A DNA stretch of 64,000 nucleotides from the NCBI RefSeq assembly GCF_008373765.1, contig NZ_VUJW01000002.1:62001-126000 (forward strand). Reading direction: 5' to 3'. The position numbers and the translations under genes were made by a program. Positions 50,094 through 60,620 of this stretch are shown in pieces (positions within the stretch are counted from its first letter, which is position 1; each line of letters opens with the position of its first letter). The notes under the pieces were generated by a model that saw only the letters and a program-made list of their open reading frames with translations, was not told the origin of the DNA and searched no databases. Origin of the DNA: Nocardioides antri (GTDB lineage Bacteria > Actinomycetota > Actinomycetes > Propionibacteriales > Nocardioidaceae).

Positions 50094-52094
50094 ATGGCCA
50101 GCGAGGTGCAGGAGCCCACGACCACACCCGAGTCGGACGAGTCGCCGTACGGCGAGCTCCAGGTCGACCTCCCCGCATTGACGGCGCTCCTCGACGGGCC
50201 GTACGCCGAGATCCGCGCGATGGTGCGCGAGGGGCTCGTCGAGTACGCGTCCGTGCTCGAGGACGCGGAGACGATGACGCGCGACGAGTTCCGTGACCGG
50301 GTCCGCGACGTCGTCGTCGAGCTGGCGGCGACCGGCCAGACCGGCATGGGCTTCCCGAAGGAGTACGGCGGCGGGGGCGATATCGGCGCGTCGGTCGCGG
50401 CCTTCGAGACGCTGGGGTTCGGCGACCTGTCGGTGCTGGTGAAGGTCGGGGTGCAGTTCGGGCTGTTCGGCGGAGCGATCCTCCAGCTCGGCACGCAGCG
50501 GCACCACGACGCCTACCTCGCCGGCCTGGTCAAGGGCGACATCCTCGGCTGCTTCGCGATGACCGAGACCGGCCACGGCAGCAACGTGCAGGCGCTGGGC
50601 ACGACCGCGACCTACGACCCGGCGACGCAGGAGTTCGTGATCCGGACCGAGACACCGTCGGCCACGAAGGACTACATCGGCAACGCGGCGAAGCACGCCC
50701 AGCTCGCCGTCGTGTTCGCCCAGCTGGTCGTGGACGGCGCGACCCACGGGGTGCACGCGCTCGTCGTACCCCTGCGCGACGGCGACACGGTCCTGCCCGG
50801 GATCACCATCACCGACGACGGTCCCAAGATGGGCCTCAACGGCGTCGACAACGGCCGGATCGCGTTCGACGGGGTGCGGGTGCCGCGGGACGCGCTGCTC
50901 GACCGGTTCGCGCAGGTCACCGAGGACGGCGAGTACGTCAGCGAGATCGACAACGCGAACCGGCGCTTCTTCACGATGCTCGGCACGCTGGTCCAGGGCC
51001 GCGTCTGCGTGGGCGCCGCCGGTCTCAGCGCCTCCAAGGTGGCGCTGACGATCGCGGTCGAGTACGCCCTGCGCCGCCGCCAGTTCGAGGCGACGGAGGA
51101 CGAGCGGGAGGAGCTGCTCCTCGACTACGGCATGCACCAGCGCCGCCTGCTCCCGCTGCTCGCGCGGACCTACGCCCTGCACTTCGGGCAGCAGGTCCTC
51201 TCGTCCCGGCTGCACGACGTCTTCTCCGGGATCACCACCGACGAGGTGGCGCGGCGCCAGCTCGAGTCGCGGGCCGCCGGCACCAAGGCGCTCGCCACCT
51301 GGCACGCCACCCGCACGATCCAGGAGTGCCGCGAGGCGTGCGGCGGGGCGGGCTACCTCGCGGAGAACCGGTTCGCCGCGCTCAAGGCCGACACCGACGT
51401 GTTCACCACGTTCGAGGGCGACAACCACGTCCTGCTGCAGCTCGTCGCCAAGGGGCTGCTCACCGACTACGCGAGCGACTTCTCCGACCTCGACCAGTTC
51501 GGGATGGTGCGGTTCGTCGCGGGTCTCGCGGTCGAGACGGTGCTGGAGCGCTCGCGAGCCCACAAGCTGCTCGAGCAGCTGCGCGACGCGTTCGGCGGCG
51601 ACAAGTGGGACCAGGACACCGGGCTGCTCGACCCGAACTACCACCGCGCGATGTTCGAGTTCCGCGAGGAGCACATGATCGGCGGAGTCGCGCGCCGGCT
51701 GAAGCGCGGCATCGACGCTGGGATGAACCCGGGCGAGGTCTTCTCGCGGGTCCAGGACCACGTCGTCGCGGCTGCGCACGCCCACGTCGAGCGGCTGGTC
51801 CTCGACGCGTTCCTCGACGCGGTCGACGCCCAGCCCGAGGGCGAGCTCAAGTCCGTCCTCAACCTGGTGTCCGACCTGCACGCGCTGTCGTCGATCGAGG
51901 CCGACCGGGGGTGGTTCATGGAGCACGGCCGGCTCACGTCCCAGCGGTCCAAGGCGATCTCCCGCGAGGTCAACATCCTGTGCCGCCAGGTCCGGCCCCT
52001 GGCCGGCGACCTGGTGCGCGCGTTCGGCGTGCCGCGCGAGATGCTGCGGGCGGAGAGCCTGTTGTCGTGGGGCGAGGAGGATGGCCGTGGTTGA
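50094..52094 (+). CDS. Acyl-CoA dehydrogenase/oxidase (ACOX-like)
   Basis: A 666-residue flavoenzyme, larger than ordinary acyl-CoA dehydrogenases (about 390) and in the range of acyl-CoA oxidases. N-terminal helices, then 'CFAMTETGHGSNVQALGTTATYD' (FAD and substrate contact), 'KMGLNGVDNGRIAFDGVRVP', and 'GGAGYLAENRFAALKADTDVFTTFEGDNHVLLQLVAK', in which the Glu of TFEGDN is the likely catalytic base. The C-terminal 200 residues match the ACOX C-terminal domain. It should oxidise acyl-CoA to trans-2-enoyl-CoA in beta-oxidation. Its end overlaps the methyltransferase start by 14 bases. Confidence 0.92.
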   Translation: MASEVQEPTTTPESDESPYGELQVDLPALTALLDGPYAEIRAMVREGLVEYASVLEDAETMTRDEFRDRVRDVVVELAATGQTGMGFPKEYGGGGDIGASVAAFETLGFGDLSVLVKVGVQFGLFGGAILQLGTQRHHDAYLAGLVKGDILGCFAMTETGHGSNVQALGTTATYDPATQEFVIRTETPSATKDYIGNAAKHAQLAVVFAQLVVDGATHGVHALVVPLRDGDTVLPGITITDDGPKMGLNGVDNGRIAFDGVRVPRDALLDRFAQVTEDGEYVSEIDNANRRFFTMLGTLVQGRVCVGAAGLSASKVALTIAVEYALRRRQFEATEDEREELLLDYGMHQRRLLPLLARTYALHFGQQVLSSRLHDVFSGITTDEVARRQLESRAAGTKALATWHATRTIQECREACGGAGYLAENRFAALKADTDVFTTFEGDNHVLLQLVAKGLLTDYASDFSDLDQFGMVRFVAGLAVETVLERSRAHKLLEQLRDAFGGDKWDQDTGLLDPNYHRAMFEFREEHMIGGVARRLKRGIDAGMNPGEVFSRVQDHVVAAAHAHVERLVLDAFLDAVDAQPEGELKSVLNLVSDLHALSSIEADRGWFMEHGRLTSQRSKAISREVNILCRQVRPLAGDLVRAFGVPREMLRAESLLSWGEEDGRG

Positions 52095-52767
52095 CCTGCG
52101 CGCGCGGATCCCCGGTCTGGGCGGGTGGTCCGACGACCCGCTGTGGGCGAGCGTCTACGACTGGACCGTCGAGCACCGCCGGCTGGGAGGCCTGGCCTGG
52201 CGGGTCGGCATCCAGAGCGACCTGCAGCGGCTCTACGACGCCGCGGCCGAGATCGGCCGGCAGCCCTGGGGCGCGCGGGTGCTCGACATCCCCTGCGGGG
52301 GCGGGGTCGCGCTGCGCGGCCTGAAGCCCGGCCAGGGCGTGGAGTACGTCGCCGCCGACATCGCGCAGGCCATGCTGGACCGCACGATGCGGGCTGCCGA
52401 GAGGCGCGGCGTGGCGGATCAGGTGCTGCCCAGGCTCGCCGACGTCGGCGACCTGCCGTTCGCGGACGCGGAGTTCAACCTCGTCGTCTCGTTCACCGGG
52501 CTGCACTGCTTCCCCGACCCGGCGCGCGCGGTCGTGGAGATGGTGCGGGTGCTCAAGCCCGGTGGGGTGTTCACCGGCAGCGCCCTGCTCAACGACAGCG
52601 GCATCCACCACGAGCCGATGCGCCGCATCGGCCGGATCGCCGGCCTGCTCGGGCCGGGTTGCACCGGCCCCCAGCTGGTCAGCTGGCTCGAGGCACAGCT
52701 GATGGCGGACGTCGTGCTCGAGCGCAGCGGCGCGATGGCCTACTTCCGCGGGATCAAGCGCGGGTAG
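52081..52767 (+). CDS. SAM-dependent methyltransferase
   Basis: A 228-residue class I methyltransferase. Motif I is 'ARVLDIPCGGGVALRGL' near residue 62, motif II acidic end 'VEYVAADIAQAMLDRT', and 'LADVGDLPFADAEFNLVVSFTGLHCFPDPARAVVEMVRVLKPGG' covers the following motifs as in the UbiE/Methyltransf_11 group. The target molecule is not deducible. The start lies within the end of the acyl-CoA oxidase-like gene, so the two are coupled, which hints at a lipid or lipid-derived substrate. Confidence 0.9.
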   Translation: MAVVDLRARIPGLGGWSDDPLWASVYDWTVEHRRLGGLAWRVGIQSDLQRLYDAAAEIGRQPWGARVLDIPCGGGVALRGLKPGQGVEYVAADIAQAMLDRTMRAAERRGVADQVLPRLADVGDLPFADAEFNLVVSFTGLHCFPDPARAVVEMVRVLKPGGVFTGSALLNDSGIHHEPMRRIGRIAGLLGPGCTGPQLVSWLEAQLMADVVLERSGAMAYFRGIKRG

Positions 52768-52770
52768 CCG

Positions 52771-52864
52771 CTGGTTGAGGTGCGACGAGCGTAGCGAGGA
52801 GCCTCGAAACCAAGGCACCGGTGGTTTCGAGGCTCGGCCGCGGGCGGCCTCGCACCTCAACCAG
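52771..52864. repeat. Extragenic palindromic repeat of a widespread type
   Basis: Two nested inverted repeats: outer arms CTGGTTGAGGTGCGA (52771-52785) and its complement (52850-52864), inner arms GCCTCGAAACCA (52801-52812) and TGGTTTCGAGGC (52822-52833). It lies between the convergent methyltransferase and ppa genes and may end transcription from both sides. I recall very similar elements in many copies in Nocardioides chromosomes; copy number here cannot be judged. Confidence 0.85.
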
Positions 52865-52873
52865 CGGTGCTGC

Positions 52874-53365
52874 TCAGTGGCCGCTTGTCTTGTGACGCTC
52901 GAAGGACGCGTTGATCTCGAGCTCGGCCTCGGTGCGGCCGACCCAGTCGGCGCCCTCGACGGACTTGCCGGGCTCGAGGTCCTTGTAGACCTCGAAGAAG
53001 TGCTGGATCTCGAGGCGGTCGAACTTCGGGACGTGGTTGATGTCGCGGATGTGCTCCATCCGCGGGTCGCTGGTCGGGACGCAGAGGACCTTGTCGTCCC
53101 CGCCCTTCTCGTCGGTCATGCGGAACATGCCGATCGCGCGGCAGCGGATGAGGATGCCGGGGAATGTGGGCTCCTGCAGCAGCACCAGCGCGTCGAGCGG
53201 GTCGCCGTCCTGACCGAGGGTGTCCTCGATGTAGCCGTAGTCGGCGGGGTACATGGTCGAGGTGAAGAGGAAGCGGTCGAGGCGCATCCGACCGCTCTCG
53301 TGGTCGACCTCGTACTTGTTCCGGCTCCCCTTGGGGATCTCCACGAGGACGTCGAACTCCAGCAC
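52874..53365 (-). CDS. ppa: Inorganic pyrophosphatase
   Basis: Splits pyrophosphate to drive biosynthesis. The 163-residue protein is a family I soluble enzyme: it starts '[21 protein letters not shown]', and the metal-binding block '[10 protein letters not shown]' (D-x-x-D-x-x-x pattern; D-G-D-P-L-D) and '[21 protein letters not shown]' are present. Length fits bacterial enzymes. GTG 53365 has GGAGGA seven bases upstream on the minus strand. A far longer open frame through this region on the same strand is antisense shadow. It diverges from the carboxypeptidase gene. Confidence 0.96.
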   Translation of the reverse strand: MLEFDVLVEIPKGSRNKYEVDHESGRMRLDRFLFTSTMYPADYGYIEDTLGQDGDPLDALVLLQEPTFPGILIRCRAIGMFRMTDEKGGDDKVLCVPTSDPRMEHIRDINHVPKFDRLEIQHFFEVYKDLEPGKSVEGADWVGRTEAELEINASFERHKTSGH

Positions 53366-53467
53366 TTGTTCCTCCGCTCCGCAGGACCCGCGGGAGGGCC
53401 CGTTTCCACGACGGGGGACATCCTCCCGCAGAATGTGCCCGAACGCGCAGTCGAGAGGGGTGAGATC

Positions 53468-54943
53468 GTGGCCCAGCGTGACCTGGACCACAACCGGGCG
53501 TCCCTCGTGGGCTGGGTGTCGGCCGCGCTGGCGCTGCTCCTCGTGGTCGGCGTCGTGGGCTGGCAGCTCGGCTGGCTCGACCGCTTCCTGGACGGCGACG
53601 GGGACCGGCCGGTCGACCCGGCGGCGATCGCACCCCCGTCCGAGGTCGACGTACCTCCGGTGCGCCGTCCGCGTCCGGTCGCGCCGCCCGCCGACGGCTC
53701 GGTCCGGCTCGATCCCGCCGCCGTGCAGGCCGCGATCACCGGCTACCTGCGGGACCGCGACCTCGGTCGCAACGTGCTCGCCGCGGTCGCGCCGCTCGAG
53801 GGCGCGTTCGACGGCTTCTCCTACGGCTCCTCGACCGCAAGGCTCGCGATCCCGGCGTCGACGACGAAGATCGTCACCAGCGCGGTCGCGCTCTACCTCC
53901 TCGGCCCCGACCGCGTCTTCGAGACCCGGACGGTGCTCGAGAGCGGCGGTGGCACCCCACGCCTGGTCCTGGTCGGCGGCGGCGACCCGTTCCTGCTGAG
54001 CAGCCCGAAGGCCCAGTGGGGCACCAGCACCGCCGCGACCTTCGCGGCGCCGAAGTCCGACGTGGTCGCCCTCGCGCGGCAGACGGCGCGGTCGCTGCGC
54101 GCCGACGGCGTACGCCGGGTGCGGCTCGGCTACGACGACTCGCTGTTCAGCGGGCCGACCGAAAACCCGCACTGGCGTCCCGACTACGTGCCGGACGACA
54201 TCGTCTCCCCGATCACCTCGCTGTGGGTCGACGAGGGCCGCGACCCGATCGGCTACGGCAGGGTGGCGGACCCGTCCCTCACCGCCGCCCAGGTGTTCTC
54301 GAACGCCCTCTCCGCAGCCGGGGTCTCCATCGTCGGATCGCCCACGGCGACGGTCGCCGAAGGCGGCGCACCCGAGATGGCGGCGGTCGCCTCCGCGCCG
54401 CTGGCGCAGATCGTGCAGCGGATCATCGAGGTCTCCGACAACGAGGCGTCCGAGGTGCTGCTGCGCCACATCGGCATCGCCGAGCAGGGAGAGGGCTCGT
54501 TCAGCGGCGGCCAGCGGGGCGTCGAGCGGGCGCTCGCCGCCAACGACATCGAGATGCGCGGCAGCGTCCTCTACGACGGCAGCGGCCTCTCCCGCGAGAA
54601 CCAGATGTCGCCCCAGCTCCTGCTCGACGTCATCCGCTGGGCAGCGTCCGACGACCAGCCCGACCTGCGGTCGGTCATCACCAGCCTCCCGGTCGCGGGC
54701 TTCACCGGCTCGCTCGCAGACCGGTTCGACCAGGCGGCGGCCGAGGGCCCGGGGCGGGTCCGCGCCAAGACCGGCACCCTCACCGGCGTGACCTCGCTCG
54801 CCGGCATCGCCGTCGACATCGACGGTTCGCTCCTGGTCTTCGCGATGCTCGCCGACAAGGTCCGCCGGAACCGCGCGGAGCTCGCCGAGGTCGCGATGGA
54901 CAACGCCGCCGGCGCCCTCGGCGCCTGCCACTGCGCCCGATGA
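53468..54943 (+). CDS. dacB: D-alanyl-D-alanine carboxypeptidase/endopeptidase (PBP4 type)
   Basis: A 491-residue peptidoglycan peptidase of the S13 (DacB) family. One N-terminal transmembrane helix (residues about 13-37) anchors it. The active-site Ser-Lys is in '[21 protein letters not shown]', the SxN in '[17 protein letters not shown]', and the KTG in '[15 protein letters not shown]'. The large insertion between the first two motifs is characteristic. GTG 53468 has GAGGGGTGAG upstream. It is divergent from ppa, matching the Rv3627c/Rv3628 pair of M. tuberculosis. Confidence 0.94.
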   Translation: MAQRDLDHNRASLVGWVSAALALLLVVGVVGWQLGWLDRFLDGDGDRPVDPAAIAPPSEVDVPPVRRPRPVAPPADGSVRLDPAAVQAAITGYLRDRDLGRNVLAAVAPLEGAFDGFSYGSSTARLAIPASTTKIVTSAVALYLLGPDRVFETRTVLESGGGTPRLVLVGGGDPFLLSSPKAQWGTSTAATFAAPKSDVVALARQTARSLRADGVRRVRLGYDDSLFSGPTENPHWRPDYVPDDIVSPITSLWVDEGRDPIGYGRVADPSLTAAQVFSNALSAAGVSIVGSPTATVAEGGAPEMAAVASAPLAQIVQRIIEVSDNEASEVLLRHIGIAEQGEGSFSGGQRGVERALAANDIEMRGSVLYDGSGLSRENQMSPQLLLDVIRWAASDDQPDLRSVITSLPVAGFTGSLADRFDQAAAEGPGRVRAKTGTLTGVTSLAGIAVDIDGSLLVFAMLADKVRRNRAELAEVAMDNAAGALGACHCAR

Positions 54944-54969
54944 CCCGGCGCCGGCTCGGCGCCGCCCCG

Positions 54970-54975
54970 TACGCT
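54970..54975 (+). promoter_or_regulatory. Leaderless -10 element (TACGCT) for the DUF2342-tilS-hpt unit
   Basis: TACGCT ends seven bases before ATG 54983, with no ribosome binding site. Confidence 0.5.
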
Positions 54976-54982
54976 TCACGGC

Positions 54983-56035
54983 ATGACGAGCCCCGCCCCG
55001 AGCCCCGAGCCGCAGATGGTGGACTGGGGGCTCGCCGTCGCGATCGGGTCGAAGCTCGCCGGCGAAGGCCCCACCGTGACGCGGGCCGAGGCGGGCTCGG
55101 TGGTGGCCGAGCTCCGGGCTGATGCCGTGCGCAGCACGGGCCTGGTCCGCGACTTCACCGGGCTCGACGCGCCCGACGGCACCGCGCCACTGCTGGTGGT
55201 CGACCGGCCGGGCTGGGTGCGTGCCAACGCGGAGGGCTTCAAGGTCGCGACCGGTCCGATGATGCGCAAGCTCGTCGAGAAGCGCGAGCCGCACCGGATC
55301 TCGCAGATGATCGGCTCGAAGGTGACCGGCGCCGAGGTCGGGGGCCTGCTGGGCTTCCTGGCCGGCAAGGTGCTCGGCCAGTTCGACCCGTTCCACGACC
55401 CCGCCGGCCGGCTGCTCCTCGTCGCGCCCAACATCGTGCACGTCGAGCGGGAGCTCGACGTCGACCCGTCCGACTTCCGGCTCTGGGTGTGCCTGCACGA
55501 GGAGACCCACCGCGTGCAGTTCACGGCGGTCCCGTGGATGCGTGACCACCTCTTCTCCGAGATCGAGGCGATCGGCGAGACCCTCGACCCCGGCTCCCTC
55601 CTCGAGGGCGGGCTCGACCGGATCACCGACGCGATCAAGGCCGGCCGGCAGGGCGGCAGCATCATCGACATGTTCAGCACTCCCGAGCAGCGCGAGATCC
55701 TCGACCGGGTGACCGGCATGATGTCGCTGCTCGAGGGGCACGCCGACGTGGTCATGGACGACGTGGGCCCGCAGGTGATCGGCTCGGTCAAGGAGATCCG
55801 CGCGAAGTTCACCAAGCGCCGCCAGGGGATCGGCACCCTCGACCGGATCCTGCGCCGGCTGCTCGGCCTCGAGGCGAAGATGGCGCAGTACCGCGACGGA
55901 GCCAGGTTCGTCCGCGCCGTCGTCGACAAGGTCGGCATGGACGAGTTCAACGCGGTCTGGGCCGAGCCGGCGCACCTGCCGTCGAAGGCCGAGCTGACCG
56001 ACCACGACGGCTGGGTCCGGCGCGTGCTGGGATAG
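54983..56035 (+). CDS. DUF2342 / zinc-dependent metalloprotease-like protein
   Basis: A 350-residue protein corresponding to Rv3626c of M. tuberculosis, often labelled a zinc-dependent metalloprotease or 'F420 biosynthesis associated'. '[12 protein letters not shown]' is an H-E-x-x-H zinc motif, and '[14 protein letters not shown]' provides a plausible third ligand Glu. No signal peptide or strong membrane helix is seen. Proteolytic activity has not been proven to my knowledge. It is the first gene of a unit with tilS and hpt; the gap to tilS is four bases. Confidence 0.87.
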   Translation: MTSPAPSPEPQMVDWGLAVAIGSKLAGEGPTVTRAEAGSVVAELRADAVRSTGLVRDFTGLDAPDGTAPLLVVDRPGWVRANAEGFKVATGPMMRKLVEKREPHRISQMIGSKVTGAEVGGLLGFLAGKVLGQFDPFHDPAGRLLLVAPNIVHVERELDVDPSDFRLWVCLHEETHRVQFTAVPWMRDHLFSEIEAIGETLDPGSLLEGGLDRITDAIKAGRQGGSIIDMFSTPEQREILDRVTGMMSLLEGHADVVMDDVGPQVIGSVKEIRAKFTKRRQGIGTLDRILRRLLGLEAKMAQYRDGARFVRAVVDKVGMDEFNAVWAEPAHLPSKAELTDHDGWVRRVLG

Positions 56036-56039
56036 GACC

Positions 56040-57035
56040 GTGGCGCTCCATCCCTCCGTGGCCGCGTGCCGACGCGGCGTCCGCGGGGTGCTGGCCGGCA
56101 TCGAGCCAGGCGACGCGGTCCTCGTCGCCTGCTCGGGCGGCGCCGACTCGCTCGCGCTCGCCGCAGCCACCGTGTTCGAGGGGCACAAGGCCGGCCTGCG
56201 CGTGATCGGCGCGACCGTCGACCACGGGCTCCAGCCCGGTTCCGCCGACCAGGCGGCGCGGGTCATCGGCCAGCTCGCCGAGCTGGGCGTCGACGAGACG
56301 GCGACCATCCGGGTCGAGGTCCACGGCGGCGGCCAGGGCCCGGAGGCCGCCGCCCGCCGGGCCAGGTACGACGCGCTCGAGCAGCTGCGCGAGCACTTCG
56401 GCGCCGTCCTCGTGCTGCTCGGTCACACCCGCGACGACCAGGCCGAGACGGTGCTGCTGGGCCTGGCCCGCGGCTCGGGCGCGCGGTCGCTGGCCGGGAT
56501 GCGGCGGGCGTTCGACCACTACGCCCGCCCGCTGCTCGACGTCACCCGCGACGACACCCTGACCGCCTGTCAGGTCGAGGGCCTCGCGCCCTGGGACGAC
56601 CCCCACAACGACGATCCGGGCTACGCGCGGGTCCGCGTGCGTCGTACGGTCCTGCCGGTCCTGGAGGAGAACCTCGGCCCCGGCGTCGCCGCCGCGCTCG
56701 CCCGGACCGCCGACCAGGTCCGCGACGACGTGGAGGCGCTCGACGCCCTGGCCCGCACGGCGTACGACGACCTGCGGACCCCGGCCGCTCGCGGGGCCGA
56801 GGGCCTGCCGCTCGACCGGCTCCACGACCTCCACCGGGCCGTCGCCTCGCGCGTGCTCCGGCTCGCCGCGCTCGACGCCGGGGCGATCGACAGCGAGCTC
56901 TTCCACGTCCACGTGCGAGCGCTCGTCGACCTCGCTGCCGGCCTGGCCGACGGCGAGGTGCAGCTCCCGGGCCACGTCTCCGCCTACCGCGAGAGCGGTC
57001 GCCTGCGCTTCCGCCCGACTCCTGTGCCACGATGA
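56040..57035 (+). CDS. tilS: tRNA(Ile)-lysidine synthetase
   Basis: Converts the wobble C34 of tRNA-Ile(CAU) to lysidine, an essential step for reading AUA. The 331-residue protein has the PP-loop motif CSGGADS (S32-G-G-A-D-S37), 'VDHGLQPGS', '[22 protein letters not shown]' and '[12 protein letters not shown]'. The C-terminal part is short, as in other actinobacteria. GTG 56040. The end overlaps hpt by four bases (ATGA), giving the conserved tilS-hpt-ftsH order. Confidence 0.95.
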   Translation: MALHPSVAACRRGVRGVLAGIEPGDAVLVACSGGADSLALAAATVFEGHKAGLRVIGATVDHGLQPGSADQAARVIGQLAELGVDETATIRVEVHGGGQGPEAAARRARYDALEQLREHFGAVLVLLGHTRDDQAETVLLGLARGSGARSLAGMRRAFDHYARPLLDVTRDDTLTACQVEGLAPWDDPHNDDPGYARVRVRRTVLPVLEENLGPGVAAALARTADQVRDDVEALDALARTAYDDLRTPAARGAEGLPLDRLHDLHRAVASRVLRLAALDAGAIDSELFHVHVRALVDLAAGLADGEVQLPGHVSAYRESGRLRFRPTPVPR

Positions 57036-57592
57036 CGCTCATGGACTCTGGGGCAGTCGAGAAGGACCTGGTCGAGGTGCTCTTCACCGAGAAGCAGATC
57101 CTCGACCGGCTCGGTGAGCTGGCAGCCGAGATCGAGCGCGACTACGAGGGCAAGGACCTCGTCATCGTCGGCGTCCTCCGCGGAGCGGTCATGGTGATGG
57201 CCGACCTCGCCCGCGCGCTCGGCCGCCACGTCGAGATGGACTGGATGGCAGTGTCGTCCTACGGCTCCGGCACGAAGTCGTCGGGCGTCGTCCGGATCCT
57301 CAAGGACCTCGACGCCGACATCACCGGCCGCCACGTCGTGATCGTCGACGAGATCATCGACACCGGCCTGACCCTCTCGTGGCTCACCTCGAACCTCGGG
57401 TCGCGTGGCCCGGCGAGCGTCGAGATCTGCACCCTCCTCCGCAAGCCGGAGGCGCTGCAGATGCCGGTCGACGTGAAGTACGTCGGGTGGGACATCCCCA
57501 ACGAGTTCGTCGTCGGCTACGGGCTGGACTACCGCGAGCGCTACCGCAACCTGCGCGACATCGGAACCCTCGCCCCGCACGTCTATTCGTGA
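57032..57592 (+). CDS. hpt: Hypoxanthine phosphoribosyltransferase
   Basis: Salvages hypoxanthine and guanine with PRPP. The 186-residue protein has 'VSSYGSGTKSSGVVRILKDLD', the PRPP-binding loop 'VVIVDEIIDTGLTLSWL', and 'VDVKYVGWDIPNEFVVGYGLDYRERYRNL' with the base-stacking region. ATG 57032 overlaps the tilS stop; ATG 57041 is an alternative. It ends a unit, with a 6-bp hairpin (CTGGTC/GACCAG at 57613-57631) without a U-run downstream. The following 57593-57802 region holds the ftsH leader and no other gene. Confidence 0.95.
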   Translation: MTLMDSGAVEKDLVEVLFTEKQILDRLGELAAEIERDYEGKDLVIVGVLRGAVMVMADLARALGRHVEMDWMAVSSYGSGTKSSGVVRILKDLDADITGRHVVIVDEIIDTGLTLSWLTSNLGSRGPASVEICTLLRKPEALQMPVDVKYVGWDIPNEFVVGYGLDYRERYRNLRDIGTLAPHVYS

Positions 57593-57802
57593 CGGCTGTC
57601 CGTGACGGGGTCCTGGTCACGGGGGGACCAGCCGCTCGTCACTCGGCCGCCCTGGGATCGTTGACCCTTGGGTCCTACCACCGGGCTGCGACAATGAAGG
57701 AAACCGGCGGCAGGTAACGTCGTCGGATCACTTGTGCCCGGGTCATGGCCAACACGGCCCGGGGTTGGGGTCCGATCGGGCCCGGTAGGAGCGGATGAGT
57801 CT

Positions 57803-59878
57803 GTGAAGCGCGTGTTCAGGGGTCCTTGGCTGTGGATCGTGGTGGCGGTCCTCGCGGTCCTTCTCGCCCTGGAGTTCCTCGCGCCCGGTGGCGGGTACGA
57901 CGAGGTCTCGACCTCCCGGATGAGCGAGTACATCGCCGACGGGGAGGTCAAGGAGATCACCTTCATCGACGGCGACCAGACGATCGAGGCCACGCTCGAC
58001 TCCGGCGCCCGTGACGAGGGCGACAAGGTGATGTCCCACTACATCCAGGGCCAGCAGGAGACGATCCTCGCCGCCGTCGACGAGCAGGTCGCCGAGGGCA
58101 CCATCGAGGAGTCGAACTCCGAGAACCCGCAGCCCAGCCTGCTCGGCTCGCTCCTGGCGACGCTGCTGCCGTTCGCGCTGATCATCCTGCTGTTCATCTT
58201 CCTCATGAACAACGTCCAGGGCGGCGGCCGGGGCGTCATGCAGTTCGGCAAGTCCAAGGCGAAGATGATCAGCAAGGACATGCCGAAGACCACCTTCGCC
58301 GACGTCGCCGGCTGCGACGAGGCGATCGAGGAGCTCGGCGAGATCAAGGAGTTCCTCCAGGAGCCGGCGAAGTTCCAGGCCGTCGGCGCCAAGATCCCCA
58401 AGGGCGTCCTGCTCTACGGCCCTCCGGGCACCGGCAAGACGCTGCTGGCCCGGGCGGTCGCCGGGGAGGCCGGGGTGCCGTTCTACTCCATCTCCGGCTC
58501 CGACTTCGTCGAGATGTTCGTCGGTGTCGGTGCCTCCCGCGTCCGCGACCTGTTCGAGCAGGCCAAGGAGAACGCCCCCGCGATCGTCTTCATCGACGAG
58601 ATCGACGCCGTCGGCCGCCACCGCGGCGCCGGCATGGGCGGCGGTCACGACGAGCGCGAGCAGACCCTCAACCAGCTGCTCGTCGAGATGGACGGCTTCG
58701 ACGTCCGCGGCGGCGTCATCCTGATCGCTGCCACCAACCGGCCCGACGTCCTCGACCCGGCGCTGCTGCGCCCCGGCCGGTTCGACCGGCAGATCGGCGT
58801 CGACGCCCCCGACCTGGCCGGCCGCAAGCGGATCCTCGAGGTGCACTCGAGGGGCAAGCCGCTGGGTCCCGACGTCGACCTGATGGGTGTGGCGCGTCGT
58901 ACCCCCGGCTTCAGCGGTGCCGACCTGGCCAACGTCCTCAACGAGGCCGCGCTGCTGACCGCGCGCAACAACCAGAAGCAGATCACGGCCTCGGCGCTCG
59001 ACGAGGCGATCGACCGGGTCATCGCCGGCCCGCAGCGCAACTCCCGCCTGATGTCGGAGAAGGAGAAGCTGATCACGGCCTACCACGAGGGCGGCCACGC
59101 CCTCGTCGCCGCGGCGCTCCCCGGCACCGACCCGGTGCACAAGATCACGATCCTCCCGCGCGGCCGCGCGCTCGGTTACACGATGGTGCTGCCGGACGAG
59201 GACAAGTACAGCCAGACCCGCAGCGAGATGCTCGACAAGCTCGCCTACATGCTGGGTGGCCGGGCGGCCGAGGAGATGGTCTTCCACGACCCGACCACGG
59301 GCGCCGGCAACGACATCGAGAAGGCCACCAGCCTGGCCCGCGCGATGGTCACCCAGTACGGCATGACCGAGCGGCTCGGTGCGATCAAGCTGGGCGAGGC
59401 CAACGGCGAGCCGTTCCTCGGCCGCGACATCGGCCACACCCGCAACTACTCCGAGGACGTCGCGGCGATCATCGACGAGGAGACCAAGAACTTCCTCACG
59501 GCCGCCCACCAGGAGGCCTTCGACATCCTCGAGGAGAACCGCGAGGTGCTCGACGCGCTCGTGCTGGCGCTGCTCGACAAGGAGACCCTCGACAAGGCCG
59601 AGGTCGCCGCGGTCTTCGAGCCGCTCAAGCGGCGTCCGGAGCGGCCGGCCTGGACGGGCTCGCCCACGCGGGTGCCGTCGACCCAGCCGCCGGTGGAGAT
59701 CCCGGAGGAGATCCGCAAGCGCGCCGCGACCAACGGCACCAACGGCACCGCGCCCGACGAGCACGAGGACGCCGGCACCGTGCTGACGCCGCCCGGGCCG
59801 GGTGGCGACGTCTACGGCGGGCACCCGGTCGCGCCCCCGTCCGACCCGAAGCCGCCGAGCCCGCCGATGGGCGCCTAG
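57803..59878 (+). CDS. ftsH: ATP-dependent zinc metalloprotease FtsH
   Basis: A 691-residue membrane-bound AAA+ protease. Two transmembrane helices (residues about 9-27 and 113-133) flank an extracytoplasmic domain. Walker A is 'GPPGTGKT', Walker B '[10 protein letters not shown]', second region of homology '[11 protein letters not shown]', and the zinc site is '[10 protein letters not shown]' with the third ligand in '[14 protein letters not shown]'. A disordered Pro/Gly-rich tail of about 80 residues follows, as in mycobacteria. GTG 57803 is chosen from the N-terminal '[14 protein letters not shown]'; GGAG lies about 12 bases upstream, which is rather far. The TAG stop is part of the folE -10 element. 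Confidence 0.95.
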   Translation: MKRVFRGPWLWIVVAVLAVLLALEFLAPGGGYDEVSTSRMSEYIADGEVKEITFIDGDQTIEATLDSGARDEGDKVMSHYIQGQQETILAAVDEQVAEGTIEESNSENPQPSLLGSLLATLLPFALIILLFIFLMNNVQGGGRGVMQFGKSKAKMISKDMPKTTFADVAGCDEAIEELGEIKEFLQEPAKFQAVGAKIPKGVLLYGPPGTGKTLLARAVAGEAGVPFYSISGSDFVEMFVGVGASRVRDLFEQAKENAPAIVFIDEIDAVGRHRGAGMGGGHDEREQTLNQLLVEMDGFDVRGGVILIAATNRPDVLDPALLRPGRFDRQIGVDAPDLAGRKRILEVHSRGKPLGPDVDLMGVARRTPGFSGADLANVLNEAALLTARNNQKQITASALDEAIDRVIAGPQRNSRLMSEKEKLITAYHEGGHALVAAALPGTDPVHKITILPRGRALGYTMVLPDEDKYSQTRSEMLDKLAYMLGGRAAEEMVFHDPTTGAGNDIEKATSLARAMVTQYGMTERLGAIKLGEANGEPFLGRDIGHTRNYSEDVAAIIDEETKNFLTAAHQEAFDILEENREVLDALVLALLDKETLDKAEVAAVFEPLKRRPERPAWTGSPTRVPSTQPPVEIPEEIRKRAATNGTNGTAPDEHEDAGTVLTPPGPGGDVYGGHPVAPPSDPKPPSPPMGA

Positions 59879-59881
59879 GCT
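59876..59881 (+). promoter_or_regulatory. Leaderless -10 element (TAGGCT) for folE, containing the ftsH stop codon
   Basis: TAGGCT ends seven bases before GTG 59889 and begins with the ftsH stop codon. No ribosome binding site is present. Confidence 0.52.
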
Positions 59882-59888
59882 TCCCTCC

Positions 59889-60506
59889 GTGCTCGACCCC
59901 ATCCACACCCCGGACCGCGACCCTGCCGAGGTCCCCCCGTTCGACCACGCGCGCGCCGAGGCGGCCGTGCGGGAGCTCCTCATCGCCATGGGCGAGGACC
60001 CCGAGCGCGAGGGACTCCTGGAGACGCCCGCCCGGGTGGCGCGCGCGTACGCCGAGCTGACCAGCGGTCTCCACAAGCGGCCCGACGACGTCCTGACGAC
60101 GACCTTCGACCTTGGACACGACGAGATGGTCCTGGTCCGCGACATCGAGCTGTGGTCGATGTGCGAGCACCACCTGGTGCCCTTCACCGGCGTCGCGCAC
60201 GTCGGCTACATCCCCGCCGAGACCGGCAAGATCACCGGCCTCTCCAAGCTGGCCCGGCTGGTCGACGTCTACGCCAAGCGACCGCAGGTCCAGGAGCGGC
60301 TCACCACCCAGATCGCCGACTCACTGATGCAGATCCTCGAGGCCCGGGGCGTCATCGTCGTGATCGAGGCCGAGCACCTCTGCATGACCATGCGCGGCGT
60401 GCGCAAGGCGGGCGCCCGCACCATCACCTCTGCGATCCGCGGCTCGATGCACAACGCGGCCACCCGCAACGAGGCGATGAGCCTGATCATGCACGGGACC
60501 CGCTGA
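59889..60506 (+). CDS. folE: GTP cyclohydrolase I
   Basis: First enzyme of tetrahydrofolate synthesis: GTP to dihydroneopterin triphosphate. The 205-residue protein has the zinc ligands in '[12 protein letters not shown]' and '[12 protein letters not shown]', and the fold signature '[34 protein letters not shown]'. Length is typical. GTG 59889 is set by the leaderless promoter. It is followed after a 114-base gap by folP, which has its own -10 candidate, so folE and the rest of the folate genes may be separate units. Confidence 0.96.
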   Translation: MLDPIHTPDRDPAEVPPFDHARAEAAVRELLIAMGEDPEREGLLETPARVARAYAELTSGLHKRPDDVLTTTFDLGHDEMVLVRDIELWSMCEHHLVPFTGVAHVGYIPAETGKITGLSKLARLVDVYAKRPQVQERLTTQIADSLMQILEARGVIVVIEAEHLCMTMRGVRKAGARTITSAIRGSMHNAATRNEAMSLIMHGTR

Positions 60507-60607
60507 GCGGTTCGTTCACGAGACGTTCCTGGCGGGCGTCGTGGCATGTCAACGCAGGCTGGACGACTGGGGACAACGCCGCGCTGCTGGTCGGTGGCCG
60601 GGCCGGA

Positions 60608-60613
60608 TAGCCT
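60608..60613 (+). promoter_or_regulatory. Leaderless -10 element (TAGCCT) for folP-folB-folK
   Basis: TAGCCT ends seven bases before ATG 60621; no ribosome binding site is present, which supports this start over the in-frame one at 60546. Confidence 0.48.
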
Positions 60614-60620
60614 GCCGCGC

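Noticed and set aside
52874-56308. A 1144-codon open frame on the minus strand
   Set aside because: Only its last 163 codons (ppa) look like protein. The rest is antisense to dacB and the DUF2342 gene, which have clear motifs; long antisense frames are common at this GC content.
57613-57631. CTGGTC/GACCAG hairpin after hpt as a terminator
   Set aside because: Only six base pairs and no U-run; not strong enough to list as a terminator.
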